A DNA stretch of 64,000 nucleotides from Bin87 sp034421995 (GCA_034421995.1 DAOUJY010000154.1:13735-77734); one strand, 5' to 3'. Shown: positions 49,506 through 59,010, counted from the first letter of the stretch. Notes: generated from the sequence alone by a model not told the origin. Numbers and translations are program-made.

Positions 49506-50528
49506 CTATCCCGGAAGCTCGGTAATGGTAACCCAGCCCGGCCCTTCGCCCAGCGGGTGCGACCCCAGACGTGTCAGCTGGCCTGAATCTTCCACGCCGA
49601 AGATTGCCATTTGGCCCGAATCCTGCCCCGCGGAATAGGCGAACTTGTCCTGTAGGTCCAGGCACAGGGCGTTGGGCCTCGGCTCCGATTGCACAATGCC
49701 GTTGGATGTCAACGCCCCCGTCGCCGCGTCCACCGTGTAGCAGGCGATGCTGTCGTGTCCCCGGTTGGGGGCGTACAGGAACCGGCCCGACGACGTGATC
49801 TGGATCTGGGAGCAGGTGTTCCGCTCGCTGAATCCCTCCGGCGGCAGGGTGGTCACGGTCTGGAACAACGACAGCGTGCCGCTGGAGGCGTCCAGGTTGT
49901 ACGCGCTGACGCTGCATCCCTGCTCGTTGGAGAAATAGAGCACGTCCAGGGACGGGTGGAAGCAGAAGTGGCGCGGCCCCAGGAACTCCTCCGGGTCCAC
50001 CGTGGCCGGATCGTTGGGGGTGATGTGGCCGGTGTCCTCGTCGAAGCGGAACTGCCAGATGGAGTTGGGGCCGTTGCCGGCGATGTGGGGCACAAAGGCG
50101 TAGGCGTTGGTGGGGTCGGTCTGCATGGCGTGGGCGCCGGTGGCCGTCTCCAGCCATTCCACGGGTTCACCGCCCACCGAGCCGTCAGCGGCGATGGGAT
50201 GCACCGCCACCCGGGCGCCCTGGTAGTAGGACGACAGCACGAACCGGCCCCGCCGGTCGGTGGCAACGTACACGGGCCAGGCGTCCAGCGCGATGGAGCC
50301 GTTCCGGGTCAGGCCGCCGCTGGCCTGGTCAACCTCGAAGCTGACCAGCTGGGTAATCTCCCGGCAGCCCACGTAGAGGAAACGGCGGTCCGGGCTGATG
50401 GCCATGGTGAACGGGCCGCCGTCCACGGCCACGTCGGATTGCAGCGTCATTCCGCCGGTATCGGGGTCGATGGTGAAGACCGAGATCTTGTTGTCGCCCT
50501 GGACAGCGACGTACATATAGTAAGGCAT
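49506..50528 (-). CDS. Lactonase-type (YbhE/6-phosphogluconolactonase-like) beta-propeller
   Basis: The 340-residue protein starts MPYYMYVAVQGDNKISVFTI and repeats 'ISPDRRFLYVGCRE', 'VATDRRGRFVLSSYYQGARV' and similar, the seven-bladed propeller of the lactonase family. GGAGG precedes the ATG at 50528; an in-frame ATG at 50543 exists. Some members hydrolyse 6-phosphogluconolactone, but others are bare propellers, so the activity is open. It is encoded next to the Asp-box propeller and a VOC protein. Confidence 0.85.
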   Translation of the reverse strand: MPYYMYVAVQGDNKISVFTIDPDTGGMTLQSDVAVDGGPFTMAISPDRRFLYVGCREITQLVSFEVDQASGGLTRNGSIALDAWPVYVATDRRGRFVLSSYYQGARVAVHPIAADGSVGGEPVEWLETATGAHAMQTDPTNAYAFVPHIAGNGPNSIWQFRFDEDTGHITPNDPATVDPEEFLGPRHFCFHPSLDVLYFSNEQGCSVSAYNLDASSGTLSLFQTVTTLPPEGFSERNTCSQIQITSSGRFLYAPNRGHDSIACYTVDAATGALTSNGIVQSEPRPNALCLDLQDKFAYSAGQDSGQMAIFGVEDSGQLTRLGSHPLGEGPGWVTITELPG

Positions 50529-50560
50529 GGCTTCCTCCTGCACTCTTCCGGGTGTTTGGC

Positions 50561-50589
50561 GTAGGGGCGGGTTTGAAACCCGCCCCTAC
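50561..50589. repeat. Family C-like palindrome (copy 2)
   Basis: GTAGGGGCGGGTTTGAA and the complementary ACCCGCCCCTAC. Same ends as family C but with a different centre (GGGTTTGAAACCC). Confidence 0.8.
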
Positions 50590-50610
50590 GCGGTTGCGAG
50601 AACTGCGGCC

Positions 50611-51066
50611 TCAGCCCGTGGCCGGGCCGAAGCCGGGATTCCTGGCCCAAACCATGCCGTCGGGGTCGTGGGCTACCTCAACCTTGTTCCCCTTGGAATC
50701 CCGCAGACCCATCGGGTGCTGCACCAGTTCGATCATGTTGCCGTCGGGGTCCTTGATGTAGGTGGAATGAACGTCGGCATACGCCCGGACGGAGGGCGGC
50801 GTGTACTCCACGCCCAGGTCGTCCAGGTTGGCGATCATCTCGTCCCAGTCGGCAATCTCCAGGGCGAAGTGGCCCGAGGGATTGGGGGTTGGCGTGAACG
50901 TGCTGTGGATCTCGCCGTTGCCGATGCGGAGCTGCAACTGGCGCTGGTTGAGCTCGGGCCCCCGGTCCAGGAACTCTGCCCCGAACACCTTCTCGTACCA
51001 GTCCCGGCTTCGGTCCTTGTCGCTGATCTGGATGTTGATGTGCTGAATCATCGTAACTCTTGACAT
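50611..51066 (-). CDS. VOC-family (glyoxalase-like) protein
   Basis: The 151-residue protein has the vicinal-oxygen-chelate pattern: MIQHINIQISDKDRS with a likely metal His, WYEKVFGAEFL, and the second module with HFALEIADWDEM and IKDPDGNMIELVQHP. These are usual metal-ligand positions. Members are dioxygenases, glyoxalases or resistance proteins. GGGGTGA precedes the ATG at 51066. Confidence 0.87.
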   Translation of the reverse strand: MSRVTMIQHINIQISDKDRSRDWYEKVFGAEFLDRGPELNQRQLQLRIGNGEIHSTFTPTPNPSGHFALEIADWDEMIANLDDLGVEYTPPSVRAYADVHSTYIKDPDGNMIELVQHPMGLRDSKGNKVEVAHDPDGMVWARNPGFGPATG

Positions 51067-51173
51067 ACCGTCACCCCTTTTCGCTGCTGTGCTGCATCAT
51101 TGCTGCGGATTTCACCCGGATAGCGTCATGGGCGCAAGTATAGCATTACGCGGCCCGGCACTCCGGGGGAATC

Positions 51174-51280
51174 GTCAGAATCAGGATTTGCCGGATTTGT
51201 GGATTGGCAGGATTGGGAATATCTTGCTGCAATGGATTCAATCCGGTAAATCATCAAATCCTGATAATCCTGATTCTGAC
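51174..51280. repeat. Family B inverted repeat (copy 4)
   Basis: Starts GTCAGAATCAGGATTTGCCG and ends AATCCTGATTCTGAC, upstream of the Gfo/Idh gene. Confidence 0.78.
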
Positions 51281-51305
51281 GACTTTCCGAGCAGGAGGAA
51301 AAGCA

Positions 51306-52343
51306 ATGGCTGAACAACCGATCCGAGTGGGTCTCATCGGCGCCGGCGGCAACGTGCGCAACCGGCATATTCCCGGATTCCAGGGGGTGGACGACTGCGA
51401 GATTGTGGCCGTGGCCAACCGCACGGTGCAGTCCGGCCGGGTGATCGCGGACCAGTTCAACATCCCCAAGGTGTACCGCCACTGGCGGGAGCTGCTGGAG
51501 GACGACGAGATCAACGCCGTCTGCATCGGCACCTGGCCCTATATGCACCGCACCATGACCCTGGCCGCCCTGGAGGCCGGGAAGCACGTGCTCACCGAGG
51601 CCCGCATGGCGAATGACGCGGCGGAGGCGCGGGATATGCTGGCCGCCTCACGGGCGTACCCGCACCTGGTCTGCCAGCTCACGCCGACCTCCACCAGCTA
51701 CACCATCGACAACGTCATCAAGCGCCTGATCGACGAGGGGCATCTGGGCGAACTGCTGTCGGTGGATTTCACGTCGTTGCAAAACAACTTCGCCGATTTC
51801 GACAGCCCGGTACACTGGCGGCAGGACCGGGCCCTCAGCGGCCACAACACCCTGAACATCGGGGCATCCTACGAGTCCATGATGCGCTGGCTGGGGCGCG
51901 GCAACCGGGTGATGGCCATGTCCAAGATACACGTGCCCTACCGGAGAGACGACACCGGGCATCTCACGTCGGTGACCATCCCGGACCACATCGACATCCT
52001 GTACGAGCTGGCCAACGGGGCGCAGGTGCATATGCAGATGAGCGCCACCGCCGGCCTGAATCGCGGCAGTCAGATCTGGATGTTCGGGACCGACGGGACG
52101 ATCCACGTGGACTCCCAGCGCCGGGTGTGGGCCGGCAAGCGGAGCGACACGGAGCTGAGCGAGGTGCCCAATCCGCCGGAAACCCAGGCCCGTTACCGCG
52201 TCGAGGAACAGTTCACCAACGCCATCCGGGGCACGGAGATCGTCGATATGGTGGCCTTCGAGACCGGCGTTCACTACATGGAGTGGACCGAGGCGGTGTA
52301 TCGCAGCGCGATGACCGGGCAAGCCGTTTATCTGCCGCTGTAG
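51306..52343 (+). CDS. Gfo/Idh/MocA-family oxidoreductase
   Basis: The 345-residue protein has a Rossmann dinucleotide site (VGLIGAGGNVRNRHIPGF) at the start and a second domain typical of glucose-fructose oxidoreductase-like enzymes. The position of the usual E-K-P motif reads LTEARMA, so the conserved Lys is missing. This suggests a changed reaction or loss of activity. GGAGG lies ahead of the ATG at 51306. Substrate is probably a sugar or cyclitol derivative, but that is inference. Confidence 0.87.
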   Translation: MAEQPIRVGLIGAGGNVRNRHIPGFQGVDDCEIVAVANRTVQSGRVIADQFNIPKVYRHWRELLEDDEINAVCIGTWPYMHRTMTLAALEAGKHVLTEARMANDAAEARDMLAASRAYPHLVCQLTPTSTSYTIDNVIKRLIDEGHLGELLSVDFTSLQNNFADFDSPVHWRQDRALSGHNTLNIGASYESMMRWLGRGNRVMAMSKIHVPYRRDDTGHLTSVTIPDHIDILYELANGAQVHMQMSATAGLNRGSQIWMFGTDGTIHVDSQRRVWAGKRSDTELSEVPNPPETQARYRVEEQFTNAIRGTEIVDMVAFETGVHYMEWTEAVYRSAMTGQAVYLPL

Positions 52344-52366
52344 GCGATGTTGCGATTCGGCGACCG

Positions 52367-52394
52367 GCAGGGGCGAATAATTATTTGCCCCTAC
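52367..52394. repeat. Family C palindrome (copy 3)
   Basis: GCAGGGGCGAATAAT/TATTTGCCCCTAC with one mismatch in the arms; between the convergent Gfo/Idh and VOC genes. Confidence 0.8.
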
Positions 52395-52828
52395 GCTCCG
52401 GCCAGCTCCTCATACGGAGGTTCGGGCATACCCTCGACCCAGGTGGGATCCCGCAGTTCCAGGCGGTTGCCGCTGGGGTCGAAGAAGTACAGTTCGCGGC
52501 CGCAGAACACGCCCCGCGCCCGGTAGGTCAGGTGCTCGATCCGGATGTTCCGCTCGCGGAAGACCTTGCAGGCAAGATCGAAGGTCTCGGGAGAAACGGT
52601 GAAGGAGTGGTGCGCGCCGCCGTTCTCCACCGCCTGGCCGTCCACCGGGCTCCGGCGTTCGCACAGCAGGATGTTGTGATCGCCCACGTTGAAGCAGGAC
52701 ATGATGTTGTTGCCCAGGCGTCCCACGGGGGCCAGGCCCAGCAACTCACCGTAGAACTCTTCGGCTTCCGCCAGATCGTTGACCGGTATGGACCAGTGGG
52801 TTACGCCTTCCACTTTCAATATCGACAT
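52391..52828 (-). CDS. VOC-family (glyoxalase-like) protein
   Basis: The 145-residue protein starts MSILKVEGVTHWSIPVNDLA (His11 a likely metal ligand) and has EFYGELLGLAPVG, HHSFTV and ELYFFDPSGNRLELRD (Glu ligand). GGAGG precedes the ATG at 52828; a longer in-frame version from 52846 is less likely. The next gene on the same strand is the aminotransferase at 52853. Confidence 0.88.
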   Translation of the reverse strand: MSILKVEGVTHWSIPVNDLAEAEEFYGELLGLAPVGRLGNNIMSCFNVGDHNILLCERRSPVDGQAVENGGAHHSFTVSPETFDLACKVFRERNIRIEHLTYRARGVFCGRELYFFDPSGNRLELRDPTWVEGMPEPPYEELAGA

Positions 52829-52852
52829 GGTTTCCTCCTGCATCAAAAATCG

Positions 52853-54058
52853 TCAGGGCAGCGCGCCTTCGGCGCGGAACACGTCGGCCAGTTTTTCGAC
52901 GCCTTCCCAGATCTCGGCTTCAGACGGCAGAGCAAAGCAGAGGCGGATGTAACCGGCGGCGGCGTCAGGGTCTGCCGACCAGTCGGGCCCGGGGTTGAAC
53001 GCGATGCCCTCCCGCAGGGCCGGAGCGACCAGGTCGCGGGAGTCGACGCCCTCGGGCAGCTTGACCCACAAGTACATCCCGCCCCGGGGCACGTAGAAAT
53101 CGACGCTGGGGCCGAAGGACTCGCGCAAGGCGCTGCTGAGGGTGTCGCACTTGCGCTTCAGGGACGACCGCATTTCCAGAATGTGGTCCTCGTAGTGGTG
53201 GTTGAAGTAGTCGCCGACGATCATCTGGTCCATGACGCCGGTGCCGGCGTCGTTTTTGCGGGAGAGCAGGCGGCTCATCACGTCCCACGACGCTACCACG
53301 TAGCCGAGGCGGGTGCCCGGCCCCAGAGTCTTGGAGAAGGAGCCGATGTGCAGCACCCGGTTGGTGTCGTCCAGAGAGCGGATGGCATTCTCGTATTCGC
53401 CCTCGAAGATGAGATCGGCGTAGCATTCATCCTCGAATATCGGTACGCCGTATTCCTCGCTGAGTTCCAGCATCCGCTCCCGGCGCTCCATGCTCATCAC
53501 GGTGCCGGTGGGGTTCTGGAGGGTCGGGATGGTATAGATGTACTTGGGGCGCACTCCCCGGTTCCGCAGGTCTTCAAGCTCACGGGCCAGGTGGTCCATG
53601 ATCATGCCGTCCTCGTCCACCTCGATGCCGACGATGTTGACCTTGCGGCGTCGCAGGTTGCCCAGGGCGCCGGAGAAGCTGAAGGCTTCTACGATAGCGG
53701 TGTCGCCCTCCTCCAGCAGGATTTCGTTGATAAGTTCGATGGCCAGGCCGGAACCGGAGGTGATCAGGACTTCGTCGGTGGTTACGTTGATGCCGCGATG
53801 CTGGGCCAGCTTGTCAACGACGAACTGGCGCAGGGGGATGATGCCCTGGGGGCCGCCGTCGAAGTTGTACATGGAGATGTTGCGGGGGTCGCCCTGGAAT
53901 ACCCGGTTGGCCGACTCGATAAACCCTCCCATTGGAACCATATCGGGGTCGCTGTGGCCGCCGATAAAGTTGTACTTCGGATGGCCTTCCCACGGAGCGG
54001 AAGGAGGCGGCAGGTCCCGATTGAAGAGCGTGGAATAATCCAAGCCTGTCCCTGGCAT
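52853..54058 (-). CDS. PLP-dependent aminotransferase (class I/II)
   Basis: The 401-residue fold type I enzyme has the PLP-binding Lys in GSFSKTLGPGTRLGY near 240, YIYTIPTLQNPTGTVMS near 175 and the Asp in FEDECYAD near 210. It resembles the aminotransferase domain of MocR/2-aminoadipate-type enzymes without the GntR domain. The start at 54058 has GGAGG upstream; a longer reading from 54133 lacks support. Substrate unknown. Its end lies 25 bases from the VOC gene. Confidence 0.9.
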   Translation of the reverse strand: MPGTGLDYSTLFNRDLPPPSAPWEGHPKYNFIGGHSDPDMVPMGGFIESANRVFQGDPRNISMYNFDGGPQGIIPLRQFVVDKLAQHRGINVTTDEVLITSGSGLAIELINEILLEEGDTAIVEAFSFSGALGNLRRRKVNIVGIEVDEDGMIMDHLARELEDLRNRGVRPKYIYTIPTLQNPTGTVMSMERRERMLELSEEYGVPIFEDECYADLIFEGEYENAIRSLDDTNRVLHIGSFSKTLGPGTRLGYVVASWDVMSRLLSRKNDAGTGVMDQMIVGDYFNHHYEDHILEMRSSLKRKCDTLSSALRESFGPSVDFYVPRGGMYLWVKLPEGVDSRDLVAPALREGIAFNPGPDWSADPDAAAGYIRLCFALPSEAEIWEGVEKLADVFRAEGALP

Positions 54059-54217
54059 GAGCTGGTCCTCCGGTGTGGTCAGTCGGCGCGGCTCCGCTGG
54101 CTGGCGGAGCCGATTCCGGGAGCATACTAACATTGCCGGCAGGGGGCGTCGATGGCGGCGGCGCGGGAGGAGGCCCTTTCAGGTGGTCGGTACGGACCAT
54201 GGTACGCGCCGGTTCAC

Positions 54218-54245
54218 GTAGGGGCGAATAATTATTCGCCCCTAC
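54218..54245. repeat. Family C palindrome (copy 4)
   Basis: GTAGGGGCGAATAAT/TATTCGCCCCTAC, perfect arms, between the divergent aminotransferase and typA genes. Confidence 0.87.
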
Positions 54246-54320
54246 AATGTTGGGCGATCCCCGCCACCGCCTGTGCTGGGCCGTTGGTGGTATCCTTGAT
54301 ATTCCGCGAGGTGAAACCGC

Positions 54321-56159
54321 TTGAACGACTACCACAACGACAACATCCGCAATCTGGCCATCATCGCCCACGTTGACCACGGCAAGACCACGCTGGTCGA
54401 TGCGCTGCTGAAACAGGGCCGGGTTTTTCGTGACCACCAGCAGGTGGGCGAACTGATTATGGACACCAATCCCCTGGAGCGGGAGCGGGGCATCACCATC
54501 CTGGCCAAGAACGCCTCGGTCTCCTATCGCGGCGTGAAGATCAACATCATCGATACGCCGGGCCACGCCGACTTCAGCGGCGAGGTGGAACGGGTGATGA
54601 ACATGGCCGACGGCTGCCTGCTGCTGGTGGACGCAGTGGACGGGCCGATGCCCCAGACCACCTACGTGCTGCGCCAGGCCCTGCGGCAGAACGTCGCGCC
54701 CATCGTCGTCATCAACAAGATCGACCGCCCGGAGGCCCGCCCCCAGGAGGCACTGGGGTTGGTGCAGGATTTGTTCCTAGACCTGGCGACGGACGCGGAG
54801 CAGCTGGACTTTCCCGTGCTGTACACCTCCGCTCGGCAAGGCTACGCCACCACCGACCCCAAGCGGCCGGGCATGGGTATGCAGCCCCTCTTTGACACGA
54901 TCCTGGATGAGGTGCCGCCGCCCGCCGGCGACCCCGACGCGCCGTTGCAGATGCTGGTGGCCGCGCTGGACTACGACAACTACCTGGGGCAGGTGGCCGT
55001 GGGCCGGGTCACCGGCGGCGCGCTACGGGCGAGGGACAGCGTGGTGCTGCTGGACCGATACGGCGATGCAACCCACCACAGCCTGGAGCATATCTTCGTG
55101 TTTCACGGCATGGAGCGCGTCGAGGTGTCGGAGGCTTACGCCGGAGACATCGCCGCGGTGACCGGGCCCGAGGGCGTCGCCATCGGCGATACCATCGCCA
55201 GCGCAGAGGAACCCCAGGCCCTGCCGACGATAGACATCCAGGAACCCACCGTGCGGATGACCTTTGGCGTCAGCACCTCGCCCTTCGTGGGACGGGAGGG
55301 CGGACGCTGCACCTCACGCAACCTACACGAGCGGCTGATCCGGGAGTTACGCACCAACGTGAGCCTGCGGGTCGAGACCACCGAGAGTCCCGATATTTTT
55401 GTGGTGGCCGGACGGGGCGAGCTGCACCTGTCCATCCTGGTCGAGACCATGCGCCGCGAGGGGTACGAGTTCCAGGTTTCCCGGCCCGTGCCGGTGACCA
55501 AGAGGATCGACGGCCGGATACACGAGCCCTACGAAATTCTCAGCATCAGCACCCGGGAGGAGTACGTCGGGGTGCTGACCGAGTACCTGTCGGGCCACCT
55601 GGCGCAGATGCTGGATATGCGCTACGGGGACAACGGCTACGTCCACATGGAGTACCGGATACCCACCCGGGGCCTGATCGGGTTCAACGCCTTCTTCCTG
55701 CGCACCACCCGGGGCGACGGCGTGAAAAACAGCAGCTTCGCATCGTATGAACCGATGCGGGGCGAGATCAAGACCCAGCGCGGCGGCGCGCTGGTGGCGT
55801 CGGAGGGCGGCCCGGCGGTGACCTACGGCCTGCTCAACGCCCAGCGTCGGGGCGACACCTTCATCGATCCCGGCGCCCCGGTGTACGAGGGCATGGTGGT
55901 AGGCAGCCGACGGCAGGAGGGGGATCTGGAGATCAACGTCTGCCGGGAGAAGAAGCTGACCAATATGCGCTCGTCAACAGCGGACGTCGCGGAGCGGCTG
56001 AACGCCACGGTGCGAATGAGCCTGGAAGAAACCCTGGAGTTCATCACCGACGACGAGTTGGTGGAGGTTACGCCGCAGAACCTGCGCATCCGCAAGATGC
56101 TGCTCTCCGCCCACGACCGCAAGCGCCAGCGGCGGGACGGGGCCAAGTCGCGAGTCTAG
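54321..56159 (+). CDS. typA: Translational GTPase TypA/BipA
   Basis: TypA is a ribosome-associated GTPase linked to stress, low-temperature growth and ribosome assembly. The 612-residue protein shows AHVDHGKTTL (G1) near 16, RGIT (G2), DTPGH (G3) near 77, NKID (G4) near 131 and SAR (G5-like) near 166, followed by the EF-G-like domain III and TypA-specific carboxy-terminal region. TTG 54321 is the likely start, with GAGGTGA about seven bases before it. Confidence 0.97.
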   Translation: MNDYHNDNIRNLAIIAHVDHGKTTLVDALLKQGRVFRDHQQVGELIMDTNPLERERGITILAKNASVSYRGVKINIIDTPGHADFSGEVERVMNMADGCLLLVDAVDGPMPQTTYVLRQALRQNVAPIVVINKIDRPEARPQEALGLVQDLFLDLATDAEQLDFPVLYTSARQGYATTDPKRPGMGMQPLFDTILDEVPPPAGDPDAPLQMLVAALDYDNYLGQVAVGRVTGGALRARDSVVLLDRYGDATHHSLEHIFVFHGMERVEVSEAYAGDIAAVTGPEGVAIGDTIASAEEPQALPTIDIQEPTVRMTFGVSTSPFVGREGGRCTSRNLHERLIRELRTNVSLRVETTESPDIFVVAGRGELHLSILVETMRREGYEFQVSRPVPVTKRIDGRIHEPYEILSISTREEYVGVLTEYLSGHLAQMLDMRYGDNGYVHMEYRIPTRGLIGFNAFFLRTTRGDGVKNSSFASYEPMRGEIKTQRGGALVASEGGPAVTYGLLNAQRRGDTFIDPGAPVYEGMVVGSRRQEGDLEINVCREKKLTNMRSSTADVAERLNATVRMSLEETLEFITDDELVEVTPQNLRIRKMLLSAHDRKRQRRDGAKSRV

Positions 56160-56167
56160 TGGTGGGT

Positions 56168-57019
56168 TCAGCCTCCGACGAAGCGGTCGCCGAAGGTGGA
56201 CGCCAGATAAACGTCGCCACCGGCAACTGACAAGCGGCCGGCCCCAACCGCATCGTCCGGGGTGAGGCGGCCGTACATCACCAGGACGCAGGTCTCACCG
56301 TCGCACTGGAAGGTAACGTCGGCCGGCTCCGTTCCCTCGTCGGTTTCATCCTCGAATATGCAAGCCACGTCGTCACTGAGCACCAGGTCAAGTATCCGCT
56401 GTTCCGGGTGAGTCATGGAGAAACGGTAGCGCAGGGAGCGTCCCTCCAGCAGCGGGTCGGGACGGAAGGCGCGGCGGGCGGCCCGGTCCACGGTGTCCAG
56501 GAGGGAGGTCACGCTGCCGTCGGAAAGGTGGTAGTCGTCCTCCAGCCGGGAGCGGATGTCCCAGCCGTGCATGGTCAGTTCAGCGATGCGCTGGGTCAGC
56601 AGAGTCCGGACGGGCATGGGGCCGGGCGGCCAATAGACCAGGTTGTCCCATTGATCGTCCCCCACCTGGCGAAACAGCGTTACAGTCTCGTTGATGCGCT
56701 GGGTGAAGTCGGCAAGCAGGCCGTCGCCCAACCGCTGGCTGGCATCGACGGCCCGCTGGTAGATGCTCCTGGCGAAGGCGTCCTCGTCGTGCTGATCGGG
56801 CGCCGGCGAACCCTCCGGCGCGGAGTAATCACCGTCCAGGCCCCGCACCAGGCGGTTGGACAGGTCAACGCTGGTGAGATGCCCGATCACGTCGGCCACG
56901 GTCCAACCCGCGCAGGCGCTGGGAGTTTGCCAGGCCGCGGCGGGCAGCCCTTGCAGGAAGTCAAGGAGTTGCCAGGCTTCCCTTTCCAGGAGATCAATGC
57001 CATTGGAAGTGGCGGTCAT
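56168..57019 (-). CDS. MDMPI/maleylpyruvate isomerase N-terminal-domain protein
   Basis: The 283-residue protein has the DinB-like helical domain with ACAGWTVADVIGHLTSVD (His a likely metal ligand) and MHGWDIRSRL (second His). The carboxy-terminal ~100 residues resemble a SCP2-like domain. In actinobacteria such enzymes use mycothiol; here the thiol is unknown. The start at 57019 is chosen over 57040. It converges with typA, stops 8 bases apart. Confidence 0.85.
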   Translation of the reverse strand: MTATSNGIDLLEREAWQLLDFLQGLPAAAWQTPSACAGWTVADVIGHLTSVDLSNRLVRGLDGDYSAPEGSPAPDQHDEDAFARSIYQRAVDASQRLGDGLLADFTQRINETVTLFRQVGDDQWDNLVYWPPGPMPVRTLLTQRIAELTMHGWDIRSRLEDDYHLSDGSVTSLLDTVDRAARRAFRPDPLLEGRSLRYRFSMTHPEQRILDLVLSDDVACIFEDETDEGTEPADVTFQCDGETCVLVMYGRLTPDDAVGAGRLSVAGGDVYLASTFGDRFVGG

Positions 57020-57337
57020 ATCATTATCCCGTGGCAACAATACCGTCGTGGCTCACTTGTACACAGTTTGGCGTAACTTCTCATTTGTCTCATACGAGCC
57101 CACTTTGCGCAACCTTCTCTGCGAGCCGGTAGCGTTCCGTATCGGGTGGTTTGATTTCGGTGGACGCCGCTGCCAGCGTGGGTAGGGGCGAATGATTATT
57201 CGCCCCTACATAGGGAAACCACCTAAATTGCAACGCTACCGGCGGACAACCGGCGGTCGGGAGCGCCGCTGTCGTTTCCGCTATAATGCCCGGCAGAAAT
57301 CAGTCTAATCCGGGGCAAAACAGCCCGTGGAGGATCC
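57020..57337. other. Intergenic region with a family C palindrome
   Basis: About 300 bases between divergent genes, containing the palindrome at 57182-57209 and otherwise no feature I can support. Confidence 0.5.
57182..57209. repeat. Family C palindrome (copy 5)
   Basis: GTAGGGGCGAATGAT/TATTCGCCCCTAC. One central base differs from copies 4 and 6. Confidence 0.86.
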
Positions 57338-58912
57338 ATGAAATACGACGTTATTGTGGTCGGCGGCGGCGCGGCCGGTTCGACGCTGGCGGCCCGGCTG
57401 GCCGAAGACGTGAATACCTCGGTGCTGCTGCTGGAGGCCGGCAACGACTATCCCGACCCAGCAGTTCTGCCCGACGACATCAAGTTCGGCGGCACCCGGT
57501 ACGCGGAGGCCCAGGACTCGATACACAACTGGGCGCTGCGCGGCACCATCACCCCGGAGCAGGGCGAGATCCACGTCGCCCAGGGCAAGGTCATCGGCGG
57601 CGGGTCGTCCATCAACGGCCAGGCGATGCAGCGGGGCTTTCCCGAGGACTTCGACGACTGGGCGGCCCGGGGCAACGACGAGTGGTCCTACGCCAAGATT
57701 CTGCCCTTCTACCGGAAGATGGAGCGCGACCTGGACATCCAGGACGACTACCACGGCGCGGACGGCCCCATGCCGGTGCGGCGGCGTCAGTCAGGCGCCT
57801 GGGCGGACATCCAGAAAGCCTTCTATGACGCCTGCCTGGCCGAGGGCTACGGCGCGGTGGAGGACACCAACGGGCCGAATCCCACCGGCGTCGGCGTGTC
57901 ACCCACCAACAACCTGGGCGGCATCCGCATGAGCGCGGCCCTGACACATCTGGGCCCCATGCGCCACCGGCTGAACCTCACGGTGCGGGGCAACGTGTAC
58001 GTCCGTCGGGTGCTGTTCGAGGGCACCCAGGCCGTGGGCGTGGAGGCCGAGAGCGGCGGCGAGATCTTCACCGTCGATGCCGACCGGGTGGTCCTCAGCA
58101 GCGGCGCCATACGGTCGCCGCAACTGCTGTTGCTGTCGGGCGTCGGCCCGAAAGACCACTTGCAGCAGTTCGGGATACCCGTGATCCACGACAGCCCAGG
58201 CGTCGGCCAGGGATTATGGAACCACCTCAGTGTCCACGTCACCTACAAGGTGAAGGACGGCAAGACCCTCGTGGGCGACCTGGACGCGCCGCACTTCGGC
58301 CTGCACTATTCCGCAGAGGGAGGGGAGTACACCAACGACATGGTGCTCCGCAGCAGCACGGTGGTTGACGAGCGCGAGGAGAAGGTTGCCGGCGTGCGAA
58401 CCCGCTATAACACCGGCGACGTTCCGCCGGACCGGGCCGCGCGCATCTCCTGCACCCTGGGCCTGCCCGACGGGTCGGGCTTCGTGCAGCTGGCATCCTC
58501 CGATCCCAGCGTGCAACCCGAGTTCAACTACCGCTACCTGCACCATCCCAACGACGCCCGGCGCATCCGCGACGGACTGCGCAAGGGCGCGCGGCTGCTG
58601 GAGTCGGACGCCTTCAAGGACGTGTTCGACTTCCGCATCAACCCGCCCGACGAGATCCTGAACGACGACGATGCGCTGGACCTCTGGGCGCGGCAGACCG
58701 TGGGCACGGCGCGGCACGTTTCCGGCACCTGCCGCATGGGGCCGGACGGGGACGGGATGGCCGTGGTTGACCAGTATTGCCGCGTGCGGGGAGTGCAGGG
58801 CCTGTGGGTGGCCGACGCCTCGGTGATGCCCCGGGTGCCACGCTCGGGCGGCATCCACCCCACCGTCATCATGGTGGCGGAGCGGGTGGTTGACTGGATC
58901 GCGGCGGGGTAA
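57338..58912 (+). CDS. GMC-family oxidoreductase (choline dehydrogenase-like)
   Basis: The 524-residue flavoprotein has the FAD-binding VGGGAAGSTLAARLAED at the start, VIGGGSSINGQAMQRG near 87, a PQLLLLSGVGP strand near 265, and the catalytic His region ARHVSGTCRMGPDG near 465 with GGIHPTVIMVAERV at the end. It oxidises an alcohol, with an aldehyde or acid as product; substrate unknown. No special ribosome site is needed to choose the ATG. It is isolated from other redox genes except the aldo/keto reductase 900 bases downstream. Confidence 0.93.
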   Translation: MKYDVIVVGGGAAGSTLAARLAEDVNTSVLLLEAGNDYPDPAVLPDDIKFGGTRYAEAQDSIHNWALRGTITPEQGEIHVAQGKVIGGGSSINGQAMQRGFPEDFDDWAARGNDEWSYAKILPFYRKMERDLDIQDDYHGADGPMPVRRRQSGAWADIQKAFYDACLAEGYGAVEDTNGPNPTGVGVSPTNNLGGIRMSAALTHLGPMRHRLNLTVRGNVYVRRVLFEGTQAVGVEAESGGEIFTVDADRVVLSSGAIRSPQLLLLSGVGPKDHLQQFGIPVIHDSPGVGQGLWNHLSVHVTYKVKDGKTLVGDLDAPHFGLHYSAEGGEYTNDMVLRSSTVVDEREEKVAGVRTRYNTGDVPPDRAARISCTLGLPDGSGFVQLASSDPSVQPEFNYRYLHHPNDARRIRDGLRKGARLLESDAFKDVFDFRINPPDEILNDDDALDLWARQTVGTARHVSGTCRMGPDGDGMAVVDQYCRVRGVQGLWVADASVMPRVPRSGGIHPTVIMVAERVVDWIAAG

Positions 58913-58940
58913 GGCTAACGCTTCTGTCATTGCGGTGTAC

Positions 58941-58968
58941 GTAGGGGCGAATAATTATTCGCCCCTAC
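58941..58968. repeat. Family C palindrome (copy 6)
   Basis: GTAGGGGCGAATAAT/TATTCGCCCCTAC, perfect, between the GMC and Uma2 genes. Confidence 0.87.
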
Positions 58969-59010
58969 ACCAGACGCCAATCCAAAGTTCAGCAAAACCG
59001 CAGGTGCGAT

